Assembly: GCA_900549645.1 (NCBI GenBank)
Contig: URPD01000001.1
Location: 96,921 to 160,920, forward strand
Source: an uncultured Eubacteriales bacterium
Lineage (GTDB): Bacteria; Bacillota; Clostridia; Oscillospirales; Oscillospiraceae
Direction: 5' to 3'
Length of the DNA stretch: 64,000 nt
Positions 50,776-59,455 of this stretch are shown piece by piece. How positions within the stretch are numbered: the first letter of the stretch is position 1; the number at the start of each line of letters is the position of its first letter. The notes under the pieces are model-generated. The model ran no database searches. It was not told the DNA's origin and worked only from the letters and a program-made list of their open reading frames with translations. The position numbers and the translations under genes were made by a program.

Positions 50776-51204
50776 TTAAACGGCAGCTTTTTTCTTGGGC
50801 TGATCGCGGACGATGCAGAAGGCCATGACCGCGAAGAAGTTGAAGAATATTCCGAGTATCGGCCAGAGCGACTTGTCCATGCCCTCGTTCACTGCGCTCT
50901 TGTAAAGTCACGCAACTACCGTAAGCCAGTAGCTCAGTACCAGCACGCCCCACAGGACGCTCAGGCCGCCGATGATCGCGTAGTTCACAGCGGACAGCGG
51001 GGTTATCTGGCTCTTCCATGCGTCGTCCTCGTGGTGATGCTCGCCGTCGGCTCTGGCTGCCGTGTTCTCCATCGCCGCATCACTTATCTGCTGGGAAAAG
51101 CTCAGCGGTATCGCAACTGCGGTGACGACGGCAAGAATGACGAACAGGATTATCATGCGTTTGAAGCTCTTCGCGTAGTTCATAGTCATAACATGGTTTT
51201 TCAT
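50776..51204 (-). pseudogene. Three-helix membrane protein with in-frame TGA (two-component accessory gene)
   Basis: Translation from ATG 51204 (MKNHVMTMNYAKSFKRM) gives two helices, a histidine/acid-rich loop (EHHHEDD) and the sequence SYWLTVVA, then a TGA at 50910-50908. The same frame continues with LYKSAVNEGMDKSLWPILGIFFNFFAVMAFC and a lysine-rich end to the TAA at 50776, a third helix that clearly belongs to the protein. Restoring the TGA to a Trp or other codon gives 142 residues. It lies 90 bases behind the response regulator in the same direction. No SECIS-like stem follows, so read-through as selenocysteine is unlikely. Confidence 0.7.
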
Positions 51205-51293
51205 ATTTTCATGCCCCTTATAAAACAAATCTGCCCCCCTCACCGGTACAAGCCCAGTATAGGAGAGCAGATTTAATTTAATATAACGCAATG

Positions 51294-51878
51294 TTAAACA
51301 GCGTTTAAACGATAACCAACGCCCCAGACGGTCTGTATCATCTGCGGGTGCGACGGGTCAAGCTCGACCTTTTCGCGCAGTCTGTTGATATGCACGGCGA
51401 CGGTGATGTTATCACCCACCGACTCAAGCCCACATATCAGCTCATAAAGATCCTCGCGGCCGAACACCTGATTCGGGTGCTTGGCGAGGAACAGCAGCAG
51501 CTCATATTCCTTGTTTGTCAGTGTGAGCGGCTTGCTGCGCACGGACGCGGAGTGCGCTTCAGTGTCAAAGGTCAGGTCGCCGACGGTTAGGACGGCTTTG
51601 GGCTTTTCCTCCGGCTTCAGGCGCTTGTACTGCGCAAGATTCGCCTTTACACGCGCGACAAGCACGCCGGGCGAGAACGGCTTTTCTATATAATCGTCCG
51701 CGCCGAAGCCGAGGCCGCGTATCTTGTCCACGTCCTGCGCGCGCGCCGTAACCACCAGAATAGGGATATCCAGCTTCTCGCGGAGCCGCTTGCATATGGA
51801 AAAGCCGTCCAGCTCAAGGTAATCGCGCTCGATCTCCGAAATTTCCTTGTCATCCTCAATGATAAGTATCCTGCTCAT
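51294..51878 (-). CDS. OmpR-family response regulator with deleted receiver segment
   Basis: 194 residues, about 30-35 short for the family. The receiver starts normally (SRILIIEDDKEISEIERDYLELDGF) but jumps to SICKRLREKLDIPILVVTARA. The missing part is beta-2 to beta-3, including the phospho-acceptor Asp and the LPGMDG turn. The reading frame is intact. The break falls at a DGF codon block (GACGGCTTT, 51801-51809) that normally occurs twice, which suggests deletion between short direct repeats. The C-terminal winged helix (NKEYELLLFLAKHPNQVFGREDLYE, GVGYRLNAV) is complete, so DNA binding could persist without phosphorylation. Cotranscribed with the kinase. Confidence 0.88.
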   Translation of the reverse strand: MSRILIIEDDKEISEIERDYLELDGFSICKRLREKLDIPILVVTARAQDVDKIRGLGFGADDYIEKPFSPGVLVARVKANLAQYKRLKPEEKPKAVLTVGDLTFDTEAHSASVRSKPLTLTNKEYELLLFLAKHPNQVFGREDLYELICGLESVGDNITVAVHINRLREKVELDPSHPQMIQTVWGVGYRLNAV

Positions 51879-53013
51879 TCTTTCGACGCATCCTTCAACA
51901 TAACGATAATACACAATCCGCCGCTGACGCTTCTACGCGACTCTACTGAGCCCCCATCTGCTCCACGGCCTTTTTCACGACCGCAAGCCCCAGCCCGCTG
52001 CCGTCTCCGCTGTGTTCGCGCGCGGGGTCTGCGCGATAGAACATGTCAAAAAGCTTCGGCAGCTGCTCATCCGGGACGCCCTTGCCGTCGTCGCTGAAGC
52101 TGAGCCTGACCCTGCCATCGCATTTTTCCGCGCGGATATCCACGCAGACTCTGTCCCTGCCGCTGTATTTTATGCTGTTGTCGATTATGTTCTTTGCAAT
52201 GCGCCGCAGCTGCTCGCGGTCGGCCTCGGCGGTACATTCATCCGCCGAGACGTTCACATACGCCTTGTCGGAATAGTCCTCCGCAATCGAGCGCATCTCT
52301 GCGCCGACGTCCACAGCCTCCATTTTCAGCGGCAGCTCGCTGAGATCGAGTTTTGAAAACTCGAAGAGGCGGTTTACCATCGTCTCAATCTCCTGCTCCT
52401 TGCGCCATATCGTCTCGATATAGCGCTGTCGCATCTCCGGCTTCTGCGCCACGCCGTCGCGGATCGCCTCGCTGTATGCGTGGATGGAGGTCAGAGGGCT
52501 TTTCAGGTCATGCGACATGCCAGCGATAAGCTCCTTGCGGCTCTGCTGGCGGCGCTGCTCGTCGTCAAGCGCGGCCTTTAGCTTCGCGGCCATGAGGTCG
52601 ACGGCGTCGCACGCGGCCTTGAATTCGTCTTTCCCGTCATAGACGATCGGCTCGTCAAGGTTCCTGCCCTGTATACGCTCCACTCCGGCCACGAGCTCGT
52701 CAAGCGGGGCGGAGATATGGCGGAACAGCGAATGCGTCAGGAAGAAGTTCGTGAAGCATATCGTCAGCAGCAAGGCCTTGCCGACCGCGCCAAGATATGT
52801 CCAGATAAATATTTCAAGGCTTGAAAACGTCGTCTCGTACTGTTCAAGCGTCATATGCATTTCATAGAGACTCTGCCCCAGCCGGGGCAGATATTTTGTC
52901 TCAAGAAAATACAGCGCGATGCCCGCGCCGAGAATGAGCAGCATCGCGGCAATTAGCAGCGGCACGAGAAACATATATACGTTTGATCTGGTCAAACGCT
53001 GCTTTACCGTCAT
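51875..53013 (-). pseudogene. Sensor histidine kinase with 3'-end frameshift
   Basis: VanS-like kinase: two membrane helices (residues about 10-35 and 68-95) flank an outside loop; HAMP domain; H-box MSHDLKSPLTSIHAYSEAI; N-box IIDNSIKYSGR; G boxes FSDDGKGVPDE and GSGLGLAVVKKAVEQMG. The reading frame stops at a TAG at 51943 after MGAQ. One extra G in the run of five G at 51951-51955 restores the natural ending GGSVESRRSVSGGLCIIVMLKDASKE, which stops at 51875 overlapping the regulator start (ATGA). The loss removes the last ATP-lid strand only, so activity may be partly kept. A draft-assembly error is possible. Confidence 0.75.
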
Positions 53014-53073
53014 AGCCATCACCTCACGCATATCATAGCATATATCTGCCGCTTATTGTTAAAACTTTTTTAA

Positions 53074-53103
53074 AAAGCCGCCCGAAAGCTTTCGGACGGC
53101 TTT
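53074..53103. terminator. Terminator after livF
   Basis: AAAGCCGCCCGAAAG/CTTTCGGACGGCTTT with one mismatch; T-run on the minus strand. Confidence 0.8.
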
Positions 53104-53110
53104 GCGATAT

Positions 53111-53821
53111 TTACTTGCCGAGGTATGCGCGCTTGACGTTTTCGTCCGCCAGAAGCTGCGCGCCGGTGCCGCTGAGGCCGATTCTGCCCGTCTCAAGGAC
53201 ATAGGCATAGTCCGCAATCTTCAGCGCCATGTTCGCGTTCTGCTCTATCAGAAGCACGGTCACGCCGCGCTTGTTTATCTCGCGTATGATGTCAAATATT
53301 CCTTTGACGACCAGCGGCGCAAGGCCGAGCGACGGTTCATCCATCATAATTATCTCAGGCCGCGCCATAAGTCCGCGGGCGACTGCAAGCATCTGCTGCT
53401 CGCCGCCGGAGAGCGTACCGGCCAGCTGCCATTCGCGCTCCTTGAGCCGCGGGAACAAATCGAACACCCACGCCATGTCCTCGCTCAGATCGTCATGCCT
53501 CAGGTAAGCGCCGATCTTGATATTCTCCAGCACCGTCATGTTGTCAAACACGCGGCGACCTTCCGGCACGAGCACTATGCCCTTGGAGACTATCAGCGAC
53601 GGATCCTTGCCGGTGATGCTCTCGCCCTTGAATGAAATGTTGCCGGAGGCGGGCTTCACAAGCCCAGCTATCGACTTGAGCGTCGTGGATTTGCCTGCGC
53701 CGTTCGCGCCGATAAGCGTGACGACCGAGCCCTTGGGCACGTCAAAGCTGATGCCCTTGACCGCTTCAATGCCGCCGTAATTGACCTTCAGGTCTTTTAC
53801 GCTGAGTATCGTTTCACTCAT
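53111..53821 (-). CDS. livF: Branched-chain amino acid ABC transporter ATPase LivF
   Basis: 236 residues. Walker A GANGAGKST, signature TLSGGEQQMLAV, Walker B IIMMDEPSLGL. The EAVKGISFDVPKGSVVTLIGANG start and LIEQNANMALKIADYAYVLETG ending are the LivF type. It is the second ATPase of the livKHMGF importer, with an eight-base overlap with livG. Confidence 0.95.
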   Translation of the reverse strand: MSETILSVKDLKVNYGGIEAVKGISFDVPKGSVVTLIGANGAGKSTTLKSIAGLVKPASGNISFKGESITGKDPSLIVSKGIVLVPEGRRVFDNMTVLENIKIGAYLRHDDLSEDMAWVFDLFPRLKEREWQLAGTLSGGEQQMLAVARGLMARPEIIMMDEPSLGLAPLVVKGIFDIIREINKRGVTVLLIEQNANMALKIADYAYVLETGRIGLSGTGAQLLADENVKRAYLGK

Positions 53822-54656
53822 CCTCGCTCACCCCCAGATATGCATCAATGACCTTTTCGTCGTTCTGTATCTCCGCCGGAACGCCCGACGCTATCAGCTT
53901 TCCGAAGTCAAGCACATAGATTCTGTCGCTGATGTTCATAACCAGATCCATATGGTGCTCGACAAGGAAGATGGACAGCTCGTGGCGGGCGCGTATCTCG
54001 CTTATGAACTGCGCAAGCTCCAGAGTCTCCTGCGGGTTCATGCCGGCTGCCGGCTCGTCGAGCAGCAGCAGCTTCGGCTCAGTTGCGAGGGCGCGGGCGA
54101 TCTCAAGGCGGCGCTGGATGCCATAGGGCAGGCTGCCCGCGACGTCGTCCTTGTATTTATCCAGCCCCTGCTCTGCGAGAAGCGCCATGGCCTCTTCGCG
54201 CATACGCTTCTCCTCAGCGCCGTTGAGATGCAGCGCCGCCGAGAAGAAGTTCTGCTTTGCGCGCATGTGCTTTGCGATGAGGACGTTTTCAAACACGGAG
54301 AGTTTCGAGAACAGCCTGATATTCTGGAAGGTTCTCGCAATGCCCTTGGAGGTTATTACGTCGGGCGTATAGGACACGACGTCCGTGTACATGCCCATAT
54401 TCTCGCCCGCGTAGAGCTTTTTCATTTTGCCCTGCGGGTGATTCTCGGCGATGACCTCGCCCATGAACTCGACCTTGCCGTTCGTCGGCTCATATACGCC
54501 GGTGACGCAGTTGAAGGCCGTGGTCTTGCCCGCGCCGTTCGGGCCGATAAGCGCGACGATCTCGCCCTTGTTTACGTCGAGATTCAGGTTATTGACGGCG
54601 ACAACGCCGCCGAACTGCATGGTGACGTTTTCAATATGCAATACGTTTTCAGCCAT
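53814..54656 (-). CDS. livG: Branched-chain amino acid ABC transporter ATPase LivG
   Basis: 280 residues. Walker A GPNGAGKTTAFNCVTG, signature SLPYGIQRRLEIARALA, Walker B LLLLDEPAAGMNPQE. The insert before the signature (KHMRAKQNFFSAALHLNGAEEKRMR) is typical of LivG. Start at ATG 54656 within the livM end (eight-base overlap). Confidence 0.95.
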   Translation of the reverse strand: MAENVLHIENVTMQFGGVVAVNNLNLDVNKGEIVALIGPNGAGKTTAFNCVTGVYEPTNGKVEFMGEVIAENHPQGKMKKLYAGENMGMYTDVVSYTPDVITSKGIARTFQNIRLFSKLSVFENVLIAKHMRAKQNFFSAALHLNGAEEKRMREEAMALLAEQGLDKYKDDVAGSLPYGIQRRLEIARALATEPKLLLLDEPAAGMNPQETLELAQFISEIRARHELSIFLVEHHMDLVMNISDRIYVLDFGKLIASGVPAEIQNDEKVIDAYLGVSEDE

Positions 54657-55740
54657 TGTCTTTCGCCGCCTTTCGTTCGCGCTTTGCAAAGGGCTTCTTG
54701 AAGAAATCTATTATCGCCTGCCATGAAAACTCGCGCGTTCCCATGATGCCCTGACGGTAGAACAGCACGACCAGCATGATGACGACAGAGAACACGACCA
54801 TTCTGAAGCCGCCGCGCATGAACGGGATGTTCACGCCGAGGTAGGTCTGCGAGTCGTCCAGAAATCTCAGCCACCACTCGGAGCAGGCTATGTACAGGAA
54901 GCTGCCGATAACGGAGCCGGTCACGGAGCCGATGCCGCCGATGACGACGATCAGCAGTATCTCATAGGTCATGGCAGAGGTGAACGCCTTGGCGTAGACG
55001 CTCGCCTGAAACATTGCGAGCATCGCGCCGCCGATACCGGCGAAAAACGCGCTGGTCAGGAACGCCTGCATCTTGGTCTTTGCGAGGTTTATGCCCATGG
55101 CCTCGGCCGCTATCTCGTCCTCGCGGATGGCCTTGAACGCGCGGCCGTAGGAGGAATTGATAAGCAGGACGATGAGCACGATGCAGAATGCCGCAAGCAG
55201 CACCGGAGTCAGTACGCTGTCAAACTTCGGGAACTTTTTAAGGATGTTGGAGGCGTTCGTTACGGGGCCGAGAACGTCCCACTGGATTATAGCGCGCAGG
55301 ATCTCCGCGAAGCCCAGCGTCGCAATTGCGAGGTAGTCGCTCTTGAGCTTGAGGCAGGGCTTGCCGACGAGCCACGCAAAGCCCGCGGCGACGAGTCCCG
55401 CCGCGATGAGTCCCACCCATGCGGGCAGGCAGACGTTGACGATGCCGCCATTGAAATACTGGTAGACGCTCGCATGCTGGTCGAGGGGTATGGTCAAAAT
55501 GGCATAAGTGTACGCGCCGACCATCATAAACCCGGCCTGACCGAGCGAGAACAGTCCCGTGAAGCCGTTGAGGAGGTTCAGTGAGACGGCAAGCAGCGAA
55601 TATATGGCCGCCTTCTGGATTATAGAGGCGAGCATCGAATAGTGCATTTCCTTATCAACATAGATAAGCAGCGCCAGAACTACCGCCGCAAGTATCAGCG
55701 AGAGTATTATATCTCTTTTCTTTTTATCGTTTTTCAGCAT
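54649..55740 (-). CDS. livM: Branched-chain amino acid ABC transporter permease LivM
   Basis: 363 residues with about ten helices. Typical blocks: SLNLLNGFTGLFSLGQAGFMMVGAYTYAI, FKAIREDEIAAEAMGINLAKTKMQAFLTSAFFAGIGGAML (ATPase contact loop), and VVIGGIGSVTGSVIGSFLY. Four bases separate it from livH. Confidence 0.94.
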   Translation of the reverse strand: MLKNDKKKRDIILSLILAAVVLALLIYVDKEMHYSMLASIIQKAAIYSLLAVSLNLLNGFTGLFSLGQAGFMMVGAYTYAILTIPLDQHASVYQYFNGGIVNVCLPAWVGLIAAGLVAAGFAWLVGKPCLKLKSDYLAIATLGFAEILRAIIQWDVLGPVTNASNILKKFPKFDSVLTPVLLAAFCIVLIVLLINSSYGRAFKAIREDEIAAEAMGINLAKTKMQAFLTSAFFAGIGGAMLAMFQASVYAKAFTSAMTYEILLIVVIGGIGSVTGSVIGSFLYIACSEWWLRFLDDSQTYLGVNIPFMRGGFRMVVFSVVIMLVVLFYRQGIMGTREFSWQAIIDFFKKPFAKRERKAAKDNG

Positions 55741-55744
55741 AATA

Positions 55745-56632
55745 TCACACCTTCTCCGTCAGCTTTTCGCCGAACATTCCGTTGGGCTTAAAGAGCAGCA
55801 CCACGATAAGCAGCGCAAATGTAAAGGCGTTGCTGAATATTGCGATGGAGTCGTTGGCCTTGATGAGCGACTCGCAGACGCCGATTATGTACGCGCCAAG
55901 CACCGCGCCGGGGATGGAGCCAATGCCGCCGAACACCGCCGCGACGAAAGCCTTTAGACCGGGCATTGCGCCGATGGTCGGGCTGACCTGACCGTAATTT
56001 GTGAAGTACAGGATGGAGCCGACGCCCGCGAGGAACGAGCCTATTATAAATGTAACGGTAATGACGCTGTTGACCTTGATGCCCATGAGGCGCGCGGTGT
56101 CAAAATCCTTGGAGACGGCGCGCATGGCCATGCCGGTCTTGGTGTGCTTGATGAATATGACAAGCGCTATGACAAGCAGTATCGTCAGCACCGGGGTGAG
56201 CAGGGTTATTATCTTGATATTCAGTGAGCCTATCGCGAAGCTCTTTTTCAGGAAGGATATCTCAGGATACGGTCTCGCAAGGCCGCCGGTGATGTAGGTC
56301 GCGAGGTTCTGAAGCAGGTAGCTGACACCGATGGCGGAGATCATAACGGACATACGCGGAGCGCTGCGCAGTGGCTTATATGCCGCGCGCTCGATGAGGA
56401 CGCCGAGCAGCACCGTCATCAGCAGTACGACGGGTATGGATACCGCCATGGGCAAAGTCGCGCTGACATATATCATAAAGAATCCGGACATCATAAAAAT
56501 ATCGCCATGGGCAAAGTTTATAAGACGCAGTATACCGTAGACCATGGTATAGCCAATGGCAATCAGCGCATACAGGCTGCCGACCGTTATGCCGGACAGC
56601 AGCAGATCAATGTAATATGTGGCAGTATGCAT
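55745..56632 (-). CDS. livH: Branched-chain amino acid ABC transporter permease LivH
   Basis: 295 residues with about eight helices. GSLYALIAIGYTMVYGILRLINFAHGDIFMM at the N terminus, MRAVSKDFDTARLMGIKVNSVI in the contact loop, and AVFGGIGSIPGAVLGAYIIG later are typical. AGGAGG precedes the ATG. A strong hairpin lies in the 103-base gap from livK. Confidence 0.94.
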   Translation of the reverse strand: MHTATYYIDLLLSGITVGSLYALIAIGYTMVYGILRLINFAHGDIFMMSGFFMIYVSATLPMAVSIPVVLLMTVLLGVLIERAAYKPLRSAPRMSVMISAIGVSYLLQNLATYITGGLARPYPEISFLKKSFAIGSLNIKIITLLTPVLTILLVIALVIFIKHTKTGMAMRAVSKDFDTARLMGIKVNSVITVTFIIGSFLAGVGSILYFTNYGQVSPTIGAMPGLKAFVAAVFGGIGSIPGAVLGAYIIGVCESLIKANDSIAIFSNAFTFALLIVVLLFKPNGMFGEKLTEKV

Positions 56633-56669
56633 ATTACGGCCTCCTCTTACTCTCTCTTAAATAACAGCA

Positions 56670-56695
56670 TTTCCCCGGCTTTATTGCCGGGGAAA
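56670..56695 (-). terminator. Intercistronic hairpin between livK and livH
   Basis: TTTCCCCGGC, six-base loop, GCCGGGGAAA; no long T-run, so it likely sets a high ratio of livK message over the permease genes. Confidence 0.6.
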
Positions 56696-56735
56696 ACGCT
56701 GAACAAAATCAACTTTAAATATTATTTATGCCGTA

Positions 56736-57935
56736 TCAGCCGACGTAGGCATCGGAGAAGACTATCTCGCCGTCCTTGAAGGTCTTGATGGCAACGTAGT
56801 TCTTGATAGCGTCGCCGTTCTCATCGAACTTCAGGTCGCCGGTGACAAGTCCCTCGACCTCAAGACCGGCCAGCGCATCGCGGATCGCCTCGCCGTCAAG
56901 GCTCTGTGCCTTGAGCAGTGCGTTGTAGGCTGCCATGTATGCGTCGTAGCCGCAGGGGGTAACGGAAGAGATTGCCTCGGAGGTGCCGCCGTTGTTCTCG
57001 ATTCTGGTGGAGTCTGCCGCGACGTACTCACGGAAGCCCTTCACGAACTCAACGCCCGCTTCGTTGCTGGTGTCGCTCGCATCGAAGAATGCGGAGAAGA
57101 ACACGCCGTTTGCATTCTCGCCTGCGCGCTCGGCGATGGAGATGTCGTCCCAAGTGTCGCCCGCCATGATCTGGCAGTCAACGCCGTTCTCACGAGCCTG
57201 ATTGATGATCAGAGGAGCGGTCTCGATGGATACGGGAGCAAAGATGCCGTCATAGCCCTCAGCCTTGATGTTTGCCATGATGGTGGAGAAGTCGGTCTCG
57301 CCGCTCTGGAAGGTGACGGTGCTGCACTTTGCGCCGCCCGCTATCATTGCCTCGGAGAAGTAGTTGCCGAAGCCTGCGGAGTAGTCGTCGCCGGCCTCAA
57401 CTATAACGACGCAGTTATTGCAGCCGTTCTTGAGTGCGTAGCTTGCCATGACAGCGCCCTGGAAGGGGTCAATGTAGGCTATGCGGAAGTAGTAGTCGTT
57501 GCCGACGGTGACCTGCGGGTTAGTGCAGGAGGTGCCGATTGCGGGGAGCTTTGCGGAAGCGAAGAGGTCTCCCGCGGCGATGGCACAGCCGGAGCCGTAA
57601 GTACCGATGACGACGGAGACGCCGTTGCTTATCAGCAGCTGGGCGGCGGAGGGCGCCTTCTCAGCAGTGGAGCCGTTGTCAGCATAGACAAGCTCTATAT
57701 CGTAGGTCTCGCCGTTTATCTCGATGGTGGGATACAGGGAATGCGCATATTCAATGCCAAGAATTTCTTTCTTGCCGCCTGCGGCATTCTGGCCGCTGGT
57801 AGGCTCAAACACGCCGATCTTCACGACCTTATTGCCGCTGGATGCTTCGTTCTTGGAATCGCCATTAGTAGAGCCGCATGCGCACAGCGCAAACAACATA
57901 ACTATGGCCAGAAGCATTGCAATAACTTTCTTCAT
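56736..57935 (-). CDS. livK: Branched-chain amino acid binding lipoprotein LivK/LivJ
   Basis: 399 residues. Lipobox Cys20 (LFALCACGST), spacer, then a type I periplasmic binding fold: KIGVFEPTSGQNAAGGKKEILGIEYA, NGVSVVIGTYGSGCAIAAGDLFASAKLPAIGTSCTNPQV, and later CGYDAYMAAYNALLKAQ. It captures branched-chain amino acids (or a related amino acid or amide) for LivHMGF. GAGGAGG precedes ATG 57935; the frame extends further without support. Codon bias suggests high expression. Confidence 0.93.
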   Translation of the reverse strand: MKKVIAMLLAIVMLFALCACGSTNGDSKNEASSGNKVVKIGVFEPTSGQNAAGGKKEILGIEYAHSLYPTIEINGETYDIELVYADNGSTAEKAPSAAQLLISNGVSVVIGTYGSGCAIAAGDLFASAKLPAIGTSCTNPQVTVGNDYYFRIAYIDPFQGAVMASYALKNGCNNCVVIVEAGDDYSAGFGNYFSEAMIAGGAKCSTVTFQSGETDFSTIMANIKAEGYDGIFAPVSIETAPLIINQARENGVDCQIMAGDTWDDISIAERAGENANGVFFSAFFDASDTSNEAGVEFVKGFREYVAADSTRIENNGGTSEAISSVTPCGYDAYMAAYNALLKAQSLDGEAIRDALAGLEVEGLVTGDLKFDENGDAIKNYVAIKTFKDGEIVFSDAYVG

Positions 57936-58013
57936 TTTTCTTTCCTCCTCATAATACTTCGCCAGCTTTTGTCCGCCAATAGCGTACACTTGTTTTTCAG
58001 CGACGATATTGTA

Positions 58014-58042
58014 ATTATGCACTGTACCACGCTAAATTGCAA
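58014..58042 (-). promoter_or_regulatory. Promoter of livKHMGF
   Basis: Minus strand TTGCAA (58042-58037), 17-base spacer, CATAAT (58019-58014), with an 80-base leader before livK. Confidence 0.5.
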
Positions 58043-58084
58043 TAGGGAGAAATTCCAAATGAATAAAAACGCCATTTAATTCCT

Positions 58085-59293
58085 TTAGTCATTTTGTACA
58101 ATTTTGGGGCTGGTGCGCCAATCCTGCCCACCTCTGCGCTCCTGCCCGGCGCGGTAGGCAAGCACATACAGCTCGTTTGCGGCTGCACCAAGCTCAAACA
58201 CCTGCTCGCGCTCCGCGGACAGTGTCCTCGCCGCGGCAGGCTTTGTTATGACTGGTATCGCTGGATTTTTGCTCAGAACGCGCAGATATTCACAGCCGCG
58301 CGAGTTTGCAGCCAGCACTCTCGCGTACGGCGGAATGCCGTCCGCATCGTCTTTTTTGACGCCAAGCGCCGCGCAGAGGCACATTCTGCGTATTCTTGAC
58401 AGGGTATATCGCTTCGTTTTGACCGCCGCGAGGACGCCGTCGAGCGTCGCTTCCTCATGCGCGGCCTTGTAGAGTCTGCTGCCAAGCCCGCCGCCGGAAT
58501 CCGGGAGCGATTTGTAGTAATTTTCACCAAACATGCGCAGTCGGGAGAGTATCGCCGTCTCGTGAAAATCACGGCTCATGGCCTGCCGGCCGAGGCTTTC
58601 CTCGCGGGAATATACAGCTAATGCATTTTTCGGGATATAATTATCGACTTTTCCGCCCGATAGAATCATGCGGCGCAGTTCCGATGCCGACTTCGGCCCG
58701 ACGTCGCCCGCCATGTCGTGCCCGCTGCCTATGCGCTGCACGGTCATGGGCGTAATGTCCAGCCGCTGCTCATATATCGCCTTGAGGTACTCGACGGCGA
58801 GGATGTTATTCGGCTGCTCGATGAGCTTCGCTTCATCCCCCAATCGCCGCGCGAGCACCGCCTGCCGCGCCGAAGCGTAGGAAATGTTCGCGTTCTCGTT
58901 AAGCTCGCGGCTTATCTCGGCGTTGACCGCCGGGTCGATGAGACATTCGGCGATTCTTTCAAGCCGCTCCACCTCGCCGCACTCGCTGCCGAAGCTCAGA
59001 TGCGTCGCGCCCAGCGCGCCAAGCAGCCCCACAGAGCCGCGCGCGAAGCCCTCCGCCGACGACAGCGCCCATGGCAGGGGCAGTTCGATGACAAGGTCGG
59101 CTCCGCAGCGGCAGGCGGCCTCGGCGCGGGCAAATTTTGAATATAGCGCCGGCTCGCCGCGCTGCACAAAATCGCCGCTCATAACGCATATTACCGTGCT
59201 GTCCGCGCCCAGAAGCTCCCTGCTCCTTGCAATGTGATACTCATGCCCCGTATGAAACGGGTTATATTCCGCGACGATTCCTATTATAGCCAT
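58085..59293 (-). CDS. tmcAL: tRNA(Met) cytidine acetate ligase TmcAL
   Basis: 402 residues. Uses acetate and ATP to acetylate C34 in the anticodon of elongator tRNA-Met. N-terminal nucleotidyltransferase motif GIVAEYNPFHTGHEYHI (HIGH-like) and VMSGDFVQRGEPALYSKFARAEAA are diagnostic. Start ATG 59293 follows GGAGG. It diverges from ackA, a placement shared by many Clostridia; both use acetate, a loose functional tie. Confidence 0.92.
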   Translation of the reverse strand: MAIIGIVAEYNPFHTGHEYHIARSRELLGADSTVICVMSGDFVQRGEPALYSKFARAEAACRCGADLVIELPLPWALSSAEGFARGSVGLLGALGATHLSFGSECGEVERLERIAECLIDPAVNAEISRELNENANISYASARQAVLARRLGDEAKLIEQPNNILAVEYLKAIYEQRLDITPMTVQRIGSGHDMAGDVGPKSASELRRMILSGGKVDNYIPKNALAVYSREESLGRQAMSRDFHETAILSRLRMFGENYYKSLPDSGGGLGSRLYKAAHEEATLDGVLAAVKTKRYTLSRIRRMCLCAALGVKKDDADGIPPYARVLAANSRGCEYLRVLSKNPAIPVITKPAAARTLSAEREQVFELGAAANELYVLAYRAGQERRGGQDWRTSPKIVQND

Positions 59294-59368
59294 GGCGATG
59301 TCCTCCCGGTCGATTTTATGCTCTGCGGACGCCATCAGCCGTTTGTCCGCACTTGAAGCAAAAAAGAC

Positions 59369-59396
59369 TTGCGTTTTCTGTATTTTGTATTACAAT
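59369..59396 (+). promoter_or_regulatory. Promoter of ackA
   Basis: TTGCGT (59369-59374), 16-base spacer, TACAAT (59391-59396). Confidence 0.5.
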
Positions 59397-59455
59397 ATAG
59401 CTTGTATTTATTTTAATTGAAAATAAGCTTATTTACAAGAGAAAGGATACGATAC

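Noticed and set aside
50776..51204. Selenocysteine at the TGA
   Set aside because: No SECIS-like stem-loop is apparent just after the TGA and the site is a plain loop between helices; a nonsense mutation is simpler.
51943..51960. Programmed ribosomal frameshift in the kinase gene
   Set aside because: There is only a short G run, with no canonical slippery heptamer or downstream structure that I can see; mutation or assembly error is likelier.
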